From UBA4207 sp964352405 (GTDB taxonomy: Bacteria; Bdellovibrionota; Bacteriovoracia; Bacteriovoracales; Bacteriovoracaceae): 64,000 bases of DNA. Below the pieces are notes generated by a model that worked only from the letters and a program-made list of their open reading frames with translations, was not told where the DNA came from and searched no databases. The stretch covers positions 1 to 64,000 of the forward strand of contig CAYGRY010000003.1 of assembly GCA_964352405.1 (NCBI GenBank), in the 5' to 3' direction. Positions 1 to 8,671 of the stretch are shown here, piece by piece; positions within the stretch are counted from its first letter, which is position 1, and every line of letters starts with the position of its first letter. The translations under genes were made by a program, and so were the position numbers.

Positions 1-131
1 CTTCATCTGCACTTGAAGGTATGGCTCGTAACCCATCAGCTGCTGACAAGCTTTTCGTTCCTATGATTCTTGCTCTAGCTCTTATGGAATCACTTGTGAT
101 CTTCACTCTAATCACAGTTTTCCTTGTTTAA
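1..131 (+). CDS. atpE: ATP synthase F0 subunit c, 3' end
   Basis: This is the C-terminal part of the proteolipid ring subunit of the F-type ATP synthase, cut by the window edge. The visible 42 codons begin in the polar loop region (ALEGMARNP) and continue into the second membrane helix. That helix carries the ion-binding carboxylate in the motif ALMESLVIFTLI. The RNP-type loop and the glutamate inside the second helix are hallmarks of subunit c. The gene is followed directly by an intrinsic terminator, so it is the last gene of its transcript. Confidence 0.93.
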   Translation, partial: SSALEGMARNPSAADKLFVPMILALALMESLVIFTLITVFLV

Positions 132-158
132 TTTCTAGATTAAAAAGATTTAAAAACT

Positions 159-186
159 AGGCCATCTTCGGATGGCCTTTTTTTTG
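159..186 (+). terminator. Intrinsic terminator after atpE
   Basis: An 8-bp perfect stem (aggccatc / gatggcct) closes a TTCG tetraloop and is followed by a run of eight T. It lies 28 bases after the atpE stop codon and should end the ATP synthase transcript. Confidence 0.92.
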
Positions 187-201
187 GCATAATTTTGACA
201 T

Positions 202-227
202 AAAAAAAGGGCCGCATTCGCGACCCT
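202..227 (-). terminator. Intrinsic terminator of the Cys-rich protein gene
   Basis: Read on the minus strand, an 8-bp stem (agggtcgc / gcggccct, one G-U pair) with a GAAT loop is followed by seven U. It lies 26 bases beyond the stop codon of the minus-strand gene at 254-1471. It stands back to back with the atpE terminator, so the two convergent units are each insulated. Confidence 0.85.
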
Positions 228-253
228 CTTCTATTCACACTAACTTAATTAAA

Positions 254-1471
254 CTAAAGCTTTCTATCAAAGTTAATAGTCTTGTTCAGCTCTGCTCTAA
301 CTGGAGTAACAAGTTCAGCACTTGGCTTAAGCATAAGCGTTACTTCAAAGTCATACTTCTTACCGTCCTTAAGCTCAGCGCCGATATTCTTGAAATCAAT
401 ATCAAGGAAAGTGTTACCCTGAGTTTTCGCTGTCGTGTACTGACCAGGAGTAAGCACTTTTTCAAATTTATAACTTCCAATACCTAAGAAGCCTTTCTTT
501 TTGATTTTGATCTTGATTGAAAGATCATCTTTCTTTAAAAGTTTAGCAATCTTTAGAACAAGGTGGTTTTGATCGGCCGATGAAACATCAATGGCACTAG
601 TTAAAGGTGCAAGATAATCATCTTTAGCAATAAATGAGATATTAAATCTTGTATCAGTATTTAAATTATCATCATTGTTATCGATGCTTTGCTTCTTGTT
701 AACAAATACCAGTGAAGGAGTCTGAGAATCCTCTTTAACATTAAGGCTAACATTACCAGCTTTATCTAATAAGAAAGAAAGTTCTGCACTAGATGTATTC
801 GGATTTTGGTCAGCATAATTAATTTGGATATCAGCAACGTTCTTACGAGTTACAGAATAAGGAACCTGGCGAGTACGAGTACAAGCATAGTCTTCTGAAC
901 GGTAACGAGTTACATCACGACATAAATATTCTTGATATGGAACACTTGAACAAACTTGGCGAGGTGGTTCATAGTCACAAACTCGTCTTGGATTATTTGT
1001 ACAAACACGATCAGTGTAAGGAACATCTCTACAAGTTTGCTGACCAGCCTGGTTGCTACATTGTTGGCGAGTACCTTGTTGGCGACACTGGCGTTGACCG
1101 TTAACAGTTGTACAAACATGATTAGGAACCGTTCTACATACTCTGCGATCTGGACCTGTTGTACATTGACGACGTGTGCGCGTTACGTTTCTGCAAACTT
1201 GATCATTAACTGTTCTACAAACATTGTGACCAGGTTCTGTACGACATTGTTGGCGATAACGTGTTTCATAGCCACATACTTCTTCAGTATATGGAATTTG
1301 GCGGGTACATGTTGATGGGTACTGCTCTTCTCTATAGCGAATAATTTCCGTTTCAAGATCAAGCTCAAAACTGTCGGCGTTTTGACCATCGTAATTAATT
1401 ACTTTAGTTGATTCAGCATTAGCACCAAACACAACGCAGCACATGAATAATAAAAGAAATAACTTCTTCAT
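254..1471 (-). CDS. Secreted protein with a cysteine-ladder repeat domain (unknown function)
   Basis: 405 residues. Residues 1-19 form a signal peptide (MKKLFLLLFMCCVVFGANA), so the mature protein is periplasmic or outer-membrane associated. Residues 55-197 contain 16 cysteines at 55, 66, 76, 85, 93, 103, 112, 120, 129, 138, 147, 157, 165, 174, 184 and 197. They are spaced 8-13 residues apart in imperfect repeats of the type V-C-R-T-V-P, rich in Arg, Gln and Thr. Residues from about 210 to 405 form a second, cysteine-free domain with alternating hydrophobic residues, probably beta-rich. The start is fixed by the signal peptide and a GGAG ribosome site just upstream. The even cysteine number suggests stacked disulfides. 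I do not recognise a named family; an adhesin-like or structural role is only a guess. Confidence 0.8.
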   Translation of the reverse strand: MKKLFLLLFMCCVVFGANAESTKVINYDGQNADSFELDLETEIIRYREEQYPSTCTRQIPYTEEVCGYETRYRQQCRTEPGHNVCRTVNDQVCRNVTRTRRQCTTGPDRRVCRTVPNHVCTTVNGQRQCRQQGTRQQCSNQAGQQTCRDVPYTDRVCTNNPRRVCDYEPPRQVCSSVPYQEYLCRDVTRYRSEDYACTRTRQVPYSVTRKNVADIQINYADQNPNTSSAELSFLLDKAGNVSLNVKEDSQTPSLVFVNKKQSIDNNDDNLNTDTRFNISFIAKDDYLAPLTSAIDVSSADQNHLVLKIAKLLKKDDLSIKIKIKKKGFLGIGSYKFEKVLTPGQYTTAKTQGNTFLDIDFKNIGAELKDGKKYDFEVTLMLKPSAELVTPVRAELNKTINFDRKL

Positions 1472-1590
1472 TAACGGATCTCCTTCCCTTGATCACAATT
1501 TAATAGATAAGAAGAGGTAAGCAATTGATATGCCAATAAAATTAATTGTGTGCGAAGCACAAACTTATTGAAAGTATGTAAAGAAGAAAT

Positions 1591-1645
1591 GGTCATCATG
1601 ACCCTAGTGTCACAATGACACTGAAATAAATTCACACAGTGACAC
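1591..1645. promoter_or_regulatory. Cluster of inverted TGAC-type repeats
   Basis: ggtca-tca-tgacc (1591-1603) is followed two bases later by agtgtca-caa-tgacact (1606-1622). A further gtgacac half-site lies at 1639-1645. The cluster sits in the 247-bp space between the divergent Cys-rich gene and ribD. It could be an operator for a dimeric repressor or a small hairpin array. No known regulator motif was recognised. Confidence 0.4.
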
Positions 1646-1673
1646 CGTAGAGATGAAGTATAAAGAGGGCTTC

Positions 1674-1702
1674 TTGTCATAGAAATATGCAAAAGGTATC
1701 TA
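1674..1702 (+). promoter_or_regulatory. Probable sigma70 promoter of the riboflavin operon
   Basis: TTGTCA (1674-1679), a 17-bp spacer and TATCTA (1697-1702). Transcription would begin near 1709, only about ten bases before the ribD start codon. The GAGG ribosome site would then be the very start of the mRNA. The leader is too short to hold an FMN riboswitch. Confidence 0.55.
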
Positions 1703-1718
1703 AGCGCAAGAGGATCTA

Positions 1719-2765
1719 ATGCAACAATTGGATTTTATTCATATGCGCCGCTGTTTTGAATTAGCAAAACAGGGTCAATACACCGTCAGTCCAAACCCCA
1801 TGGTTGGATGCGTGGTCGTGCGCGGCGGTGAAGTCTTGGCCGAGGGCTATCATCGAAAAAAAGGTGAAGCTCATGCAGAACGTGATGCACTTTTAAAAAT
1901 TGAAAATGCAAAAGGCGCGACTCTTTATTGTAATTTAGAACCTTGCTGTCATACAAAGAAAACAACACCTCCATGTGTTCCTTTAATAATTGAAAAACAA
2001 ATTTCTCGTGTTGTAATTTGTAATGTTGATCCTAACCCGATGGTAAGTGGACAAGGTATTAAATTACTTCAAGCTGCTGGAATTAAGGTCGATGTTGGAA
2101 TTCTTGAAGAAGAAGGAAGTGAAATTAATAAAACTTTCTTCCACTCAATGAAAAATGCTAAGCCATATATAACACTTAAATTTGCACAAACCCTTGATGG
2201 GAAGATGGCAACTTTAAGTGGGGATTCAAAATGGATTTCATCAGAAAAATCTAGAAAAAGAGCTCATAAATTAAGACTAGAAAATGATGCCATTCTTGTA
2301 GGTGGTCGTACTTTAAACTTAGATAATCCTAAGTTAACTCCACGATTTGGTTATGAAGAATTTGGTAAAGTCCCCTTTCGCCTAGTTGTTGGTAATCCTG
2401 AAAAAATGGATAGTAACGCTGAACTATTTAATGATGAATTTAAAGAGCGCACTATCATCTTATCAACAAATAAAGATGCAGCATTTAGTTCATTAATAAA
2501 AAGAATTGAAATCGGATCGATTATTGATTGGCAAAATGTTTGGACTAAACTTCATGAGCTAGAAATCAGAAGTGTCTTAGTTGAAGGTGGCCCACAAATT
2601 TTATCGAGCATCATTGAGCAAAATGCCTTTGATGGTGTTGAAGTCTTTATTGCCCCAAAAATACTCGGAGACGGTATTGCTATTTCAGGTCGTGCTCAAG
2701 AGTTAATGAAAAACACAATTCAATTAAGTGGAGAAGATCTTCACTTAAGTGCCAGGAGAAATTAA
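1719..2765 (+). CDS. ribD: Bifunctional riboflavin deaminase/reductase RibD
   Basis: 348 residues, normal length. RibD performs the second and third steps of riboflavin synthesis, deamination of the pyrimidine then reduction of its ribose. The N-terminal deaminase domain (about 1-145) shows the zinc site: H52-A53-E54, then C76 in EPCC and C86 in TPPC. The C-terminal reductase domain (about 150-348) begins ITLKFAQTLDGKMA and contains the VEGGPQIL motif near residue 289. A GAGG ribosome site precedes the ATG. It is the first gene of ribD-ribE-ribBA-ribH, and its stop codon overlaps the ribE start by one base (TAATG), so translation is probably coupled. Confidence 0.95.
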   Translation: MQQLDFIHMRRCFELAKQGQYTVSPNPMVGCVVVRGGEVLAEGYHRKKGEAHAERDALLKIENAKGATLYCNLEPCCHTKKTTPPCVPLIIEKQISRVVICNVDPNPMVSGQGIKLLQAAGIKVDVGILEEEGSEINKTFFHSMKNAKPYITLKFAQTLDGKMATLSGDSKWISSEKSRKRAHKLRLENDAILVGGRTLNLDNPKLTPRFGYEEFGKVPFRLVVGNPEKMDSNAELFNDEFKERTIILSTNKDAAFSSLIKRIEIGSIIDWQNVWTKLHELEIRSVLVEGGPQILSSIIEQNAFDGVEVFIAPKILGDGIAISGRAQELMKNTIQLSGEDLHLSARRN

Positions 2766-3409
2766 TGTTCACTGGACTAGTTAAAGAAATGGGTCAGTTA
2801 GTCTCCTCCACTGTTACTGCAGAAGGAAAGAGATTGAAAATCAAAGCGCCTAAGCTTATCAGTGAAATTGCTATTGATGATTCTGTGAGTGTTAATGGAG
2901 TATGCCAAACAGCCGTAAAAATAGATGGTGACTGCTTTGAAATGATCGCCGTTCATACTACCCTTGAAAAAACAACGCTTGGTAGACTTAAACAGGGCGA
3001 TAACGTCAATCTTGAACTCGCCCTTAGGGCGAGTGATCGTTTGGGCGGACATATCGTTCAAGGCCACGTTAATGGAACAGCAACTCTAGAGCATGTTGAA
3101 AATTTTGGTGAAAATTATAATCTGAAATTCAAAATAGATACGAGTCTTAGAAAATATATTATTGCTGAAGGCTCGATTGCGATTGATGGAATAAGCCTTA
3201 CCGTTTCTGCAATCGGTGAAACTTGGTTTGCAGTCACTATCATTCCACATACATGGAACAATACAGTTTTAGGCCAAAGAAAAGTTGGCAGTGAAGTTAA
3301 TATTGAAGTCGATGTCTTGGCCAAATACCTTGAAAACCTCGTTAAATATAATACTCAACCGACGCCATCAAAGATCAGTGAGAGCTGGTTAAGGGAGCGA
3401 GGCTTTTAA
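2765..3409 (+). CDS. ribE: Riboflavin synthase, alpha chain
   Basis: 214 residues. It catalyses the last step of the pathway, dismutation of two 6,7-dimethyl-8-ribityllumazines to riboflavin. The protein is a tandem of two lumazine-binding barrels. The first begins MFTGLVKEMG and includes VNGVCQT; the second, from about residue 98, includes HIVQGHVNGTA and IDGISLTV. The duplicated architecture and the conserved MFTG start leave little doubt. It is joined to ribD and to ribBA by one-base TAATG overlaps at both ends, which implies an operon with coupled translation. Confidence 0.95.
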   Translation: MFTGLVKEMGQLVSSTVTAEGKRLKIKAPKLISEIAIDDSVSVNGVCQTAVKIDGDCFEMIAVHTTLEKTTLGRLKQGDNVNLELALRASDRLGGHIVQGHVNGTATLEHVENFGENYNLKFKIDTSLRKYIIAEGSIAIDGISLTVSAIGETWFAVTIIPHTWNNTVLGQRKVGSEVNIEVDVLAKYLENLVKYNTQPTPSKISESWLRERGF

Positions 3410-4623
3410 TGTTTGATACTATTGAAAGTGCTATTGAAGATATAAAAAATGGAAAGATGATCATTGTCGTTGATGATGAGGACCGTGAAAACGAAGGTGA
3501 CTTTGTTATGGCGGCTGATCTTGTAACGGCCGAATCTATTAATACCATGGCAACCCTTGGTAGAGGGTTGATTTGTACACCGCTTGATCGTGACTTAGCG
3601 ATTAAGTTTAATCTGCCTTTAATGTTAAAACAAAACGACTCTGCTCATCACACAGCCTTTACTATTTCAATAGATCATAAAGATGCTGGTACCGGAATAT
3701 CTTGTGTTGATCGTGCAATAACGATCAAGGCTTTGGTACGTGAAGAAACGCTTGCCGAGGATTTCTTAAGACCAGGTCATATCTTTCCATTAATTGCTAA
3801 AGACGGCGGTGTTATTGAAAGAGCTGGACATACTGAAGCCTCAGTCGACTTTTGTAAGTTGGCAGGCTTAAATCCGGTCGGTGTTATTTGCGAAATCATG
3901 AATGACGATGGAACAATGGCCAGGGTTCCAGAGCTAAAAGTTTTAGCAAAAGAAAAAGGTTTTAAGCTCGTCAGTATCGAGCAATTAAAAGAATATCTAT
4001 TATCCAATCCAATAAAGACAAAACAATCTCAAATGTACTTATCAGAAACGATAAACTTTCCTACAAAGTACGGAAATTTTAAATTGAGTATGTTTGAAGA
4101 TCCAATTGCAAGTGACCACCACACTGTTGTTCATATGGGCGATATAGACTCAGATGAACCAGTGTTGGTTAGAATTCATTCAGAATGCTTAACTGGTGAT
4201 GTGTTTGGATCTTCTCGTTGTGATTGTGGCGATCAACTTGAGCAATCAATGAAAGAAATTGCAAAGCGAGGCTTAGGTGCCATCGTTTATTTACGCCAAG
4301 AAGGTCGAGGCATAGGACTTCCAAATAAGATTCGTGCCTACGCCCTACAAGACAAAGGGTTAGATACTTTCGAAGCTAACGAGTCCTTAGGACTTCCAAG
4401 AGATTCAAGAAATTATAAAAACGCAGTTAATGTCTTAAAGATATTAGGTGTTAAAAATGTGGAATTAATAACAAATAACCCACAAAAAATTGCAGCATTA
4501 GAAGCAGCAAAGTTTGATATCGTTAATCGACATATCCTCAAAAGTCAGGTGAATGAATTTAATCACGACTATTTGTTGGCAAAGAAGAATATTACCAAAC
4601 ACAACATTGATTTTATAAATTAG
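3409..4623 (+). CDS. ribBA: Bifunctional DHBP synthase / GTP cyclohydrolase II
   Basis: 404 residues, the usual fused form. The N-terminal half (to about 205) is 3,4-dihydroxy-2-butanone 4-phosphate synthase, with the acidic metal site DDEDRENEGDF and HTEASVDFCKLAG. The C-terminal half is GTP cyclohydrolase II, with the zinc cysteines in SECLTGDVFGSSRCDCGDQL, the RQEGRGIGL motif and the substrate motif RDSRNY, which keeps the expected Asp and Arg. It supplies both building blocks of the lumazine ring. It lies between ribE (TAATG overlap) and ribH (10-bp gap). Confidence 0.95.
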   Translation: MFDTIESAIEDIKNGKMIIVVDDEDRENEGDFVMAADLVTAESINTMATLGRGLICTPLDRDLAIKFNLPLMLKQNDSAHHTAFTISIDHKDAGTGISCVDRAITIKALVREETLAEDFLRPGHIFPLIAKDGGVIERAGHTEASVDFCKLAGLNPVGVICEIMNDDGTMARVPELKVLAKEKGFKLVSIEQLKEYLLSNPIKTKQSQMYLSETINFPTKYGNFKLSMFEDPIASDHHTVVHMGDIDSDEPVLVRIHSECLTGDVFGSSRCDCGDQLEQSMKEIAKRGLGAIVYLRQEGRGIGLPNKIRAYALQDKGLDTFEANESLGLPRDSRNYKNAVNVLKILGVKNVELITNNPQKIAALEAAKFDIVNRHILKSQVNEFNHDYLLAKKNITKHNIDFIN

Positions 4624-4633
4624 GAGTATTGCA

Positions 4634-5104
4634 ATGGGACCAATTTTTGAAGGAACACTAAAAGCAGACGGGCTTAAAATTGCGATCGTAGCTTCTAGGT
4701 TTAATGACTTTATCGTCTCTAAACTCGTTGATGGTGCAAAAGACTGTTTTATCCGTCACGGCGGCGAATCTAATGATATGGCGATGGCATGGGTTCCAGG
4801 TGCTTTTGAATTGCCATTAATGGCAAAAAAACTAGCTGAATCAAAAAAATTTGATGCAGTTATCTGTCTCGGTGCTGTTATTCGTGGCTCGACAGCGCAT
4901 TTTGATTTTGTTGCAGGTGAAGCTGCCAAAGGAATTTCTCGCGTCAATCTAGACACAGGAGTTCCAACTATTTTTGGCGTGATTACCACTGATTCAATTG
5001 AGCAGGCCATTGAGCGCGCTGGTACAAAAGCTGGAAATAAAGGTTGGGAAGCAGCTCTTTCTGCGATTGAAATGAGTACCCTTCTTAAGAGAGTTGAGCT
5101 CTAA
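4634..5104 (+). CDS. ribH: 6,7-dimethyl-8-ribityllumazine synthase
   Basis: 156 residues, normal for the icosahedral or pentameric lumazine synthases. It condenses the pyrimidine from RibD and the butanone phosphate from RibBA. Visible motifs are VPGAFELPL, GAVIRGSTAHFDFVAGE with the catalytic His, and FGVITTDSIEQAIERAG. A ggag ribosome site precedes the ATG. Its last 20 bases overlap the end of the convergent methyltransferase gene. nusB, a frequent neighbour of ribH, is not present here. Confidence 0.95.
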   Translation: MGPIFEGTLKADGLKIAIVASRFNDFIVSKLVDGAKDCFIRHGGESNDMAMAWVPGAFELPLMAKKLAESKKFDAVICLGAVIRGSTAHFDFVAGEAAKGISRVNLDTGVPTIFGVITTDSIEQAIERAGTKAGNKGWEAALSAIEMSTLLKRVEL

Positions 5105-5858
5105 ATCGATCATACATCAAGATAGCTCCGGCCCCCGCAGCGTTGAGGTGGGCCACTTCTTGAATCATTGGGATTTTTAATATTTGATCACAGGTATCTA
5201 TGATCGTAGAAGACATTCCGTGTCCTTCACTTCCTATAACAAGTCCACAATCACTCTTAGGCCAAATATTTTCAGTCAAAAGTAAACTACCCGTCTCATT
5301 GGCTCCGCCAAAAACTTTGTGACCTAGAGATTGAAGTTTTGTAATTGAATCTTTTAAATTATAAGTATGATGCCACTTCATGAAGAAAATATTCCCCATA
5401 GAAACTCTAATGCAACGTCTAATAAAGGGATGACATGATTCGTGATCAAAAAGAATATTTTTAAATCCAAGACCAGCAGCACTTCTTACTAGAGCACCAA
5501 CATTTTCTGGGGAGCTTACACCGTTGAATATAAGAGTATCGCCTTTGAAGTCTTCTAGTTTAGAACTTGTTGGTAGCGATGCCATGGCGATGACGCCCTG
5601 ATGATAGTGATAACCAACAAGCTTAGACATATCAGCTTTATTTAATAAAAAATGATTATCAAATTTAGAAATGTCGAGACTTGTATCTTCTATCCATTCT
5701 TTAGTCGAAAGGATCGTAGTCGCGAAACTGGAGCACATTAAGAATTTTTCAATAACTTTTTCGCTCTCAATTATAATCTGATTGTTTTCAAGACCACCGC
5801 GACCTTTTAAGGACCTAAAGCAATCAAGCCTAGAGTCATTGAGTTCAAGATGTATCAA
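5085..5858 (-). CDS. TrmH/SpoU-family RNA 2'-O-ribose methyltransferase
   Basis: 257 residues. The C-terminal SPOUT knot domain (about 105-257) carries the three family motifs: FNGVSSPENVGALVRSAAG (motif 1), GLVIGSEGHGMS (motif 2) and VAHLNAAGAGAILMYDRFR (motif 3, with the usual SLNVS altered to HLNAA). The N-terminal part fits a substrate-binding extension. It probably methylates a tRNA or rRNA ribose; which one cannot be told. The start is TTG, chosen because TTG overlaps the uvrA stop as TTGA and an AAGG lies upstream. It is the last gene of the minus-strand unit led by mfd. Confidence 0.85.
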   Translation of the reverse strand: MIHLELNDSRLDCFRSLKGRGGLENNQIIIESEKVIEKFLMCSSFATTILSTKEWIEDTSLDISKFDNHFLLNKADMSKLVGYHYHQGVIAMASLPTSSKLEDFKGDTLIFNGVSSPENVGALVRSAAGLGFKNILFDHESCHPFIRRCIRVSMGNIFFMKWHHTYNLKDSITKLQSLGHKVFGGANETGSLLLTENIWPKSDCGLVIGSEGHGMSSTIIDTCDQILKIPMIQEVAHLNAAGAGAILMYDRFRAQLS

Positions 5859-8671
5859 GACTTTAAGACCTTTTTAAGAAAGAGGCCGGTGTGCGACTTT
5901 TTAATCTTAGAAACCTCATCTGGAGTGCCGGAGCCAATGATAGTACCTCCATTGATTCCACCCTCAGGGCCAAGATCAATTACCCAGTCCGCAGATTTGA
6001 TCACATCTAAATTGTGTTCGATGACGATGACAGAATGGCCCTGATTAACGAGATCATTGATAGCTGCAAGGAGAAGTTTAATATCTTCAAAATGAAGTCC
6101 CGTCGTCGGTTCATCCAGAACATAAATACAATGACCCTTCGTTCGCTTTGCAAGTTCTCTTGAAAGTTTAAGTCGCTGTGCCTCTCCACCTGATAGTGTG
6201 GTTGCTGGTTGGCCTAATGTCATATAGCCGAGGCCGACGCTATCAAGAGTCGCAAGCACTCTGTGAATCTTCGTATGATTTGTAAAAAATGGTACAGCTT
6301 CTGAAATTGTCATATTCAAAACATCAGCAATGCTCTTACCTTTATAAAGAATAGAAAGAGTTTCGCGATTATACCTTGAACCCTTACACTCACTGCATGT
6401 GATAAAAATATCTGGCAGAAAATGCATTTCTACCTTTTTAACACCATTGCCTTCACATTCGTCACACCTTCCACCTTTAACGTTAAAGCTAAAACGGCCT
6501 GGTTTATAGCCACGAATTTGTGATTCAGGTGTTTTAGAATAAAGAGTTCTGATGTCATCAAAAAGGTTTGAATAGGTCGCAGGGTTTGAATGCGGCGTTC
6601 TTCCAATTGGTGATTGATCTAGTTCGATCAAGCTATCAATGTGTTCGACCCCACTAAGAGCTTGATGATTTCGTCTATACCATAAATGCTTATTTGCTCG
6701 ATCGAGTTTGTGCTTGATTGCAGGAACTAGAACTTCGTGAATGAGTGATGACTTTCCTGATCCAGAAACACCAGAAACAACACATAGAACACCAAGTGGA
6801 ATATCAATGTCGACATTCTTTAAATTGTTGGCTTTCGCACCAGATAGTTTAAGCCAGTTTTTAGCGGTTCTTAACTTACTAGGTCTTTCAATACTCTTTT
6901 CTCCGCGAAGATAGGCCGCGGTGATCGAGTCTTTATTCTTTAGAAATTTATCCTTCTTATCGGCCGCAACGACAAAGCCGCCGTTTACTCCGGCACCAGG
7001 TCCCATATCAATAATGTAGTCGGCCTCAAGCATGGTCTCTTCATCGTGCTCAACAACTAGTACTGTATTACCTAGATCTCTTAAAGCTTTTAAGGTCTCA
7101 ATGAGTTTTAAATTATCGCGTTGATGAAGACCAATACTAGGCTCATCTAGAACATAAAGAACACCAGAAAGGGCCGAGCCAATTTGAGTTGCAAGCCTTA
7201 TTCGTTGTGCCTCTCCACCAGATAGAGTTGCAGCAGAACGGTTTAAGGTTAAATAGTCTAAACCAACATCTAGTAAGAAAGATAAACGAGACTTAATCTC
7301 TTGCATGAGTTTAGCTGAGATTTCTTTTTTCTCACCAGCTAGTTTAATCGAAGCAATAAACTTATTTGCTTCAGATATGGACATCGAACTAATGTCCATA
7401 ATATTTTTGTCTTCAATTCTAGTTGCAAGGGCTACTTCACCAAGTCTTTGTCCTTTGCAACTAGGACAAAGCTTAATATTCATGAACTCTTCAAGAGAAG
7501 TTCGAACTTTTTCAGACCCAGTCTCAGTATATTTTTTATCTAACCAGTTTAGGATTCCTGGAAAGGGTTTAGTAAATTTGAAGACTGAGTTTTCTGACTC
7601 AAAACTAAAAACGTAAGGTTGTTCACCACCATAGAAAAGCAACGTTTTAAAGTCATCGCTTAGATCGCGAAGTGAAGTTTTCTTTAAGTTAACTTTCTCT
7701 GTTTTGGCGACACTTTCAACCATACGAAGTAAGAATGTATTTTTTTTGGTTAAAGGTGTAATGGCACCATCTAAAATAGATAATGAATCATCAAAAACAA
7801 CACGATCTTCATCAAACGTCTTGGTCTCGCCGAGACCATTACATCTTGGACAAGCACCTAGCGGCGAATTAAAGGAAAACAATCGTGGCTCAAGATCCGG
7901 ATAGACTCGTGTTGATGATGGAGCCATATTATTTTCAGAATAAAAAAACTCTTTATCATCAATCAGAGCGACAAGATCGCCTCCACCAACTTTAAGAGCA
8001 TGCTCAATAGAGTCTGTTAGTCGTTTATCACCATCAGGTTTAATGACTAGTCTGTCGATAACAACATCAAGAGTTGTGCATTTTTTGATATTATTATCTT
8101 CAAGTACTTCGACATTGCCATCAATTCTAAATCTTGAAAAACCAAGACTTAAATACTGAGAAATAAGAATCTTGGCTTCTTTAACATTTTTAGGATGTAG
8201 CGGAGCTAATAAATGTAATCTGGCACCGCCTTTAGATTTATTAATTTCACGAACGATTTGAGGAACAGTCCATTTCTTTACTTCCTCACCACTTTCTAGG
8301 CAATAAAGAGTTCCAACTCTGGCGTAGAGAACACGAAGGTAATCATAAATTTCAGTAATAGTTCCAACCGTTGAGCGTGGATTTCTAGTACTTGTTTTTT
8401 GATCGATGGCAATTGAAGGTGACAGACCATCAATGGATTCAACATCTGGTGGTTGAAACTGACCTAGAAATTGCCTAGCATACGACGATAGTGATTCAAT
8501 ATATCTTCTCTGTCCTTCAACATAGATTGTATCAAACGCCAAAGAAGATTTTCCGGAACCAGAAGGACCGGTAATAACAGATAATTCATTTTTGGGAATA
8601 GATAGGCTTACGTCTTTTAAATTGTGAACGCGCGCTCTTGTAACTCGAATTTCATTAAGCATTTTTTTCAT
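5855..8671 (-). CDS. uvrA: Excinuclease ABC subunit A
   Basis: 938 residues, full length. UvrA is the damage-sensing ATPase of nucleotide excision repair. Two ABC modules are complete: Walker A motifs GPSGSGKSS and SGVSGSGKSS, signatures LSGGEAQRIRL and LSGGEAQRLKL, Walker B regions DEPSIGLH and DEPTTGLH. The C-terminal zinc finger is intact (CDECEGNG ... CSECKGSRYN). The N-terminal zinc module keeps CPRCNGLG, but the preceding CxxC pair is replaced by APSSTRVY. The ATG at 8671 lies inside the pdxA 3' end (17-bp overlap) with an AGG upstream. It belongs to the mfd unit. Confidence 0.96.
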   Translation of the reverse strand: MKKMLNEIRVTRARVHNLKDVSLSIPKNELSVITGPSGSGKSSLAFDTIYVEGQRRYIESLSSYARQFLGQFQPPDVESIDGLSPSIAIDQKTSTRNPRSTVGTITEIYDYLRVLYARVGTLYCLESGEEVKKWTVPQIVREINKSKGGARLHLLAPLHPKNVKEAKILISQYLSLGFSRFRIDGNVEVLEDNNIKKCTTLDVVIDRLVIKPDGDKRLTDSIEHALKVGGGDLVALIDDKEFFYSENNMAPSSTRVYPDLEPRLFSFNSPLGACPRCNGLGETKTFDEDRVVFDDSLSILDGAITPLTKKNTFLLRMVESVAKTEKVNLKKTSLRDLSDDFKTLLFYGGEQPYVFSFESENSVFKFTKPFPGILNWLDKKYTETGSEKVRTSLEEFMNIKLCPSCKGQRLGEVALATRIEDKNIMDISSMSISEANKFIASIKLAGEKKEISAKLMQEIKSRLSFLLDVGLDYLTLNRSAATLSGGEAQRIRLATQIGSALSGVLYVLDEPSIGLHQRDNLKLIETLKALRDLGNTVLVVEHDEETMLEADYIIDMGPGAGVNGGFVVAADKKDKFLKNKDSITAAYLRGEKSIERPSKLRTAKNWLKLSGAKANNLKNVDIDIPLGVLCVVSGVSGSGKSSLIHEVLVPAIKHKLDRANKHLWYRRNHQALSGVEHIDSLIELDQSPIGRTPHSNPATYSNLFDDIRTLYSKTPESQIRGYKPGRFSFNVKGGRCDECEGNGVKKVEMHFLPDIFITCSECKGSRYNRETLSILYKGKSIADVLNMTISEAVPFFTNHTKIHRVLATLDSVGLGYMTLGQPATTLSGGEAQRLKLSRELAKRTKGHCIYVLDEPTTGLHFEDIKLLLAAINDLVNQGHSVIVIEHNLDVIKSADWVIDLGPEGGINGGTIIGSGTPDEVSKIKKSHTGLFLKKVLKS

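Noticed and set aside
956..1315. 119-codon plus-strand frame opposite the Cys-rich gene, rich in Thr and Ser
   Set aside because: It is a mirror of the repeated cysteine codons of the real minus-strand gene; no ribosome site and no family resemblance.
1472..1718. Possible FMN riboswitch before ribD
   Set aside because: No RFN consensus was found, and the best promoter lies downstream of any place such an element could be.
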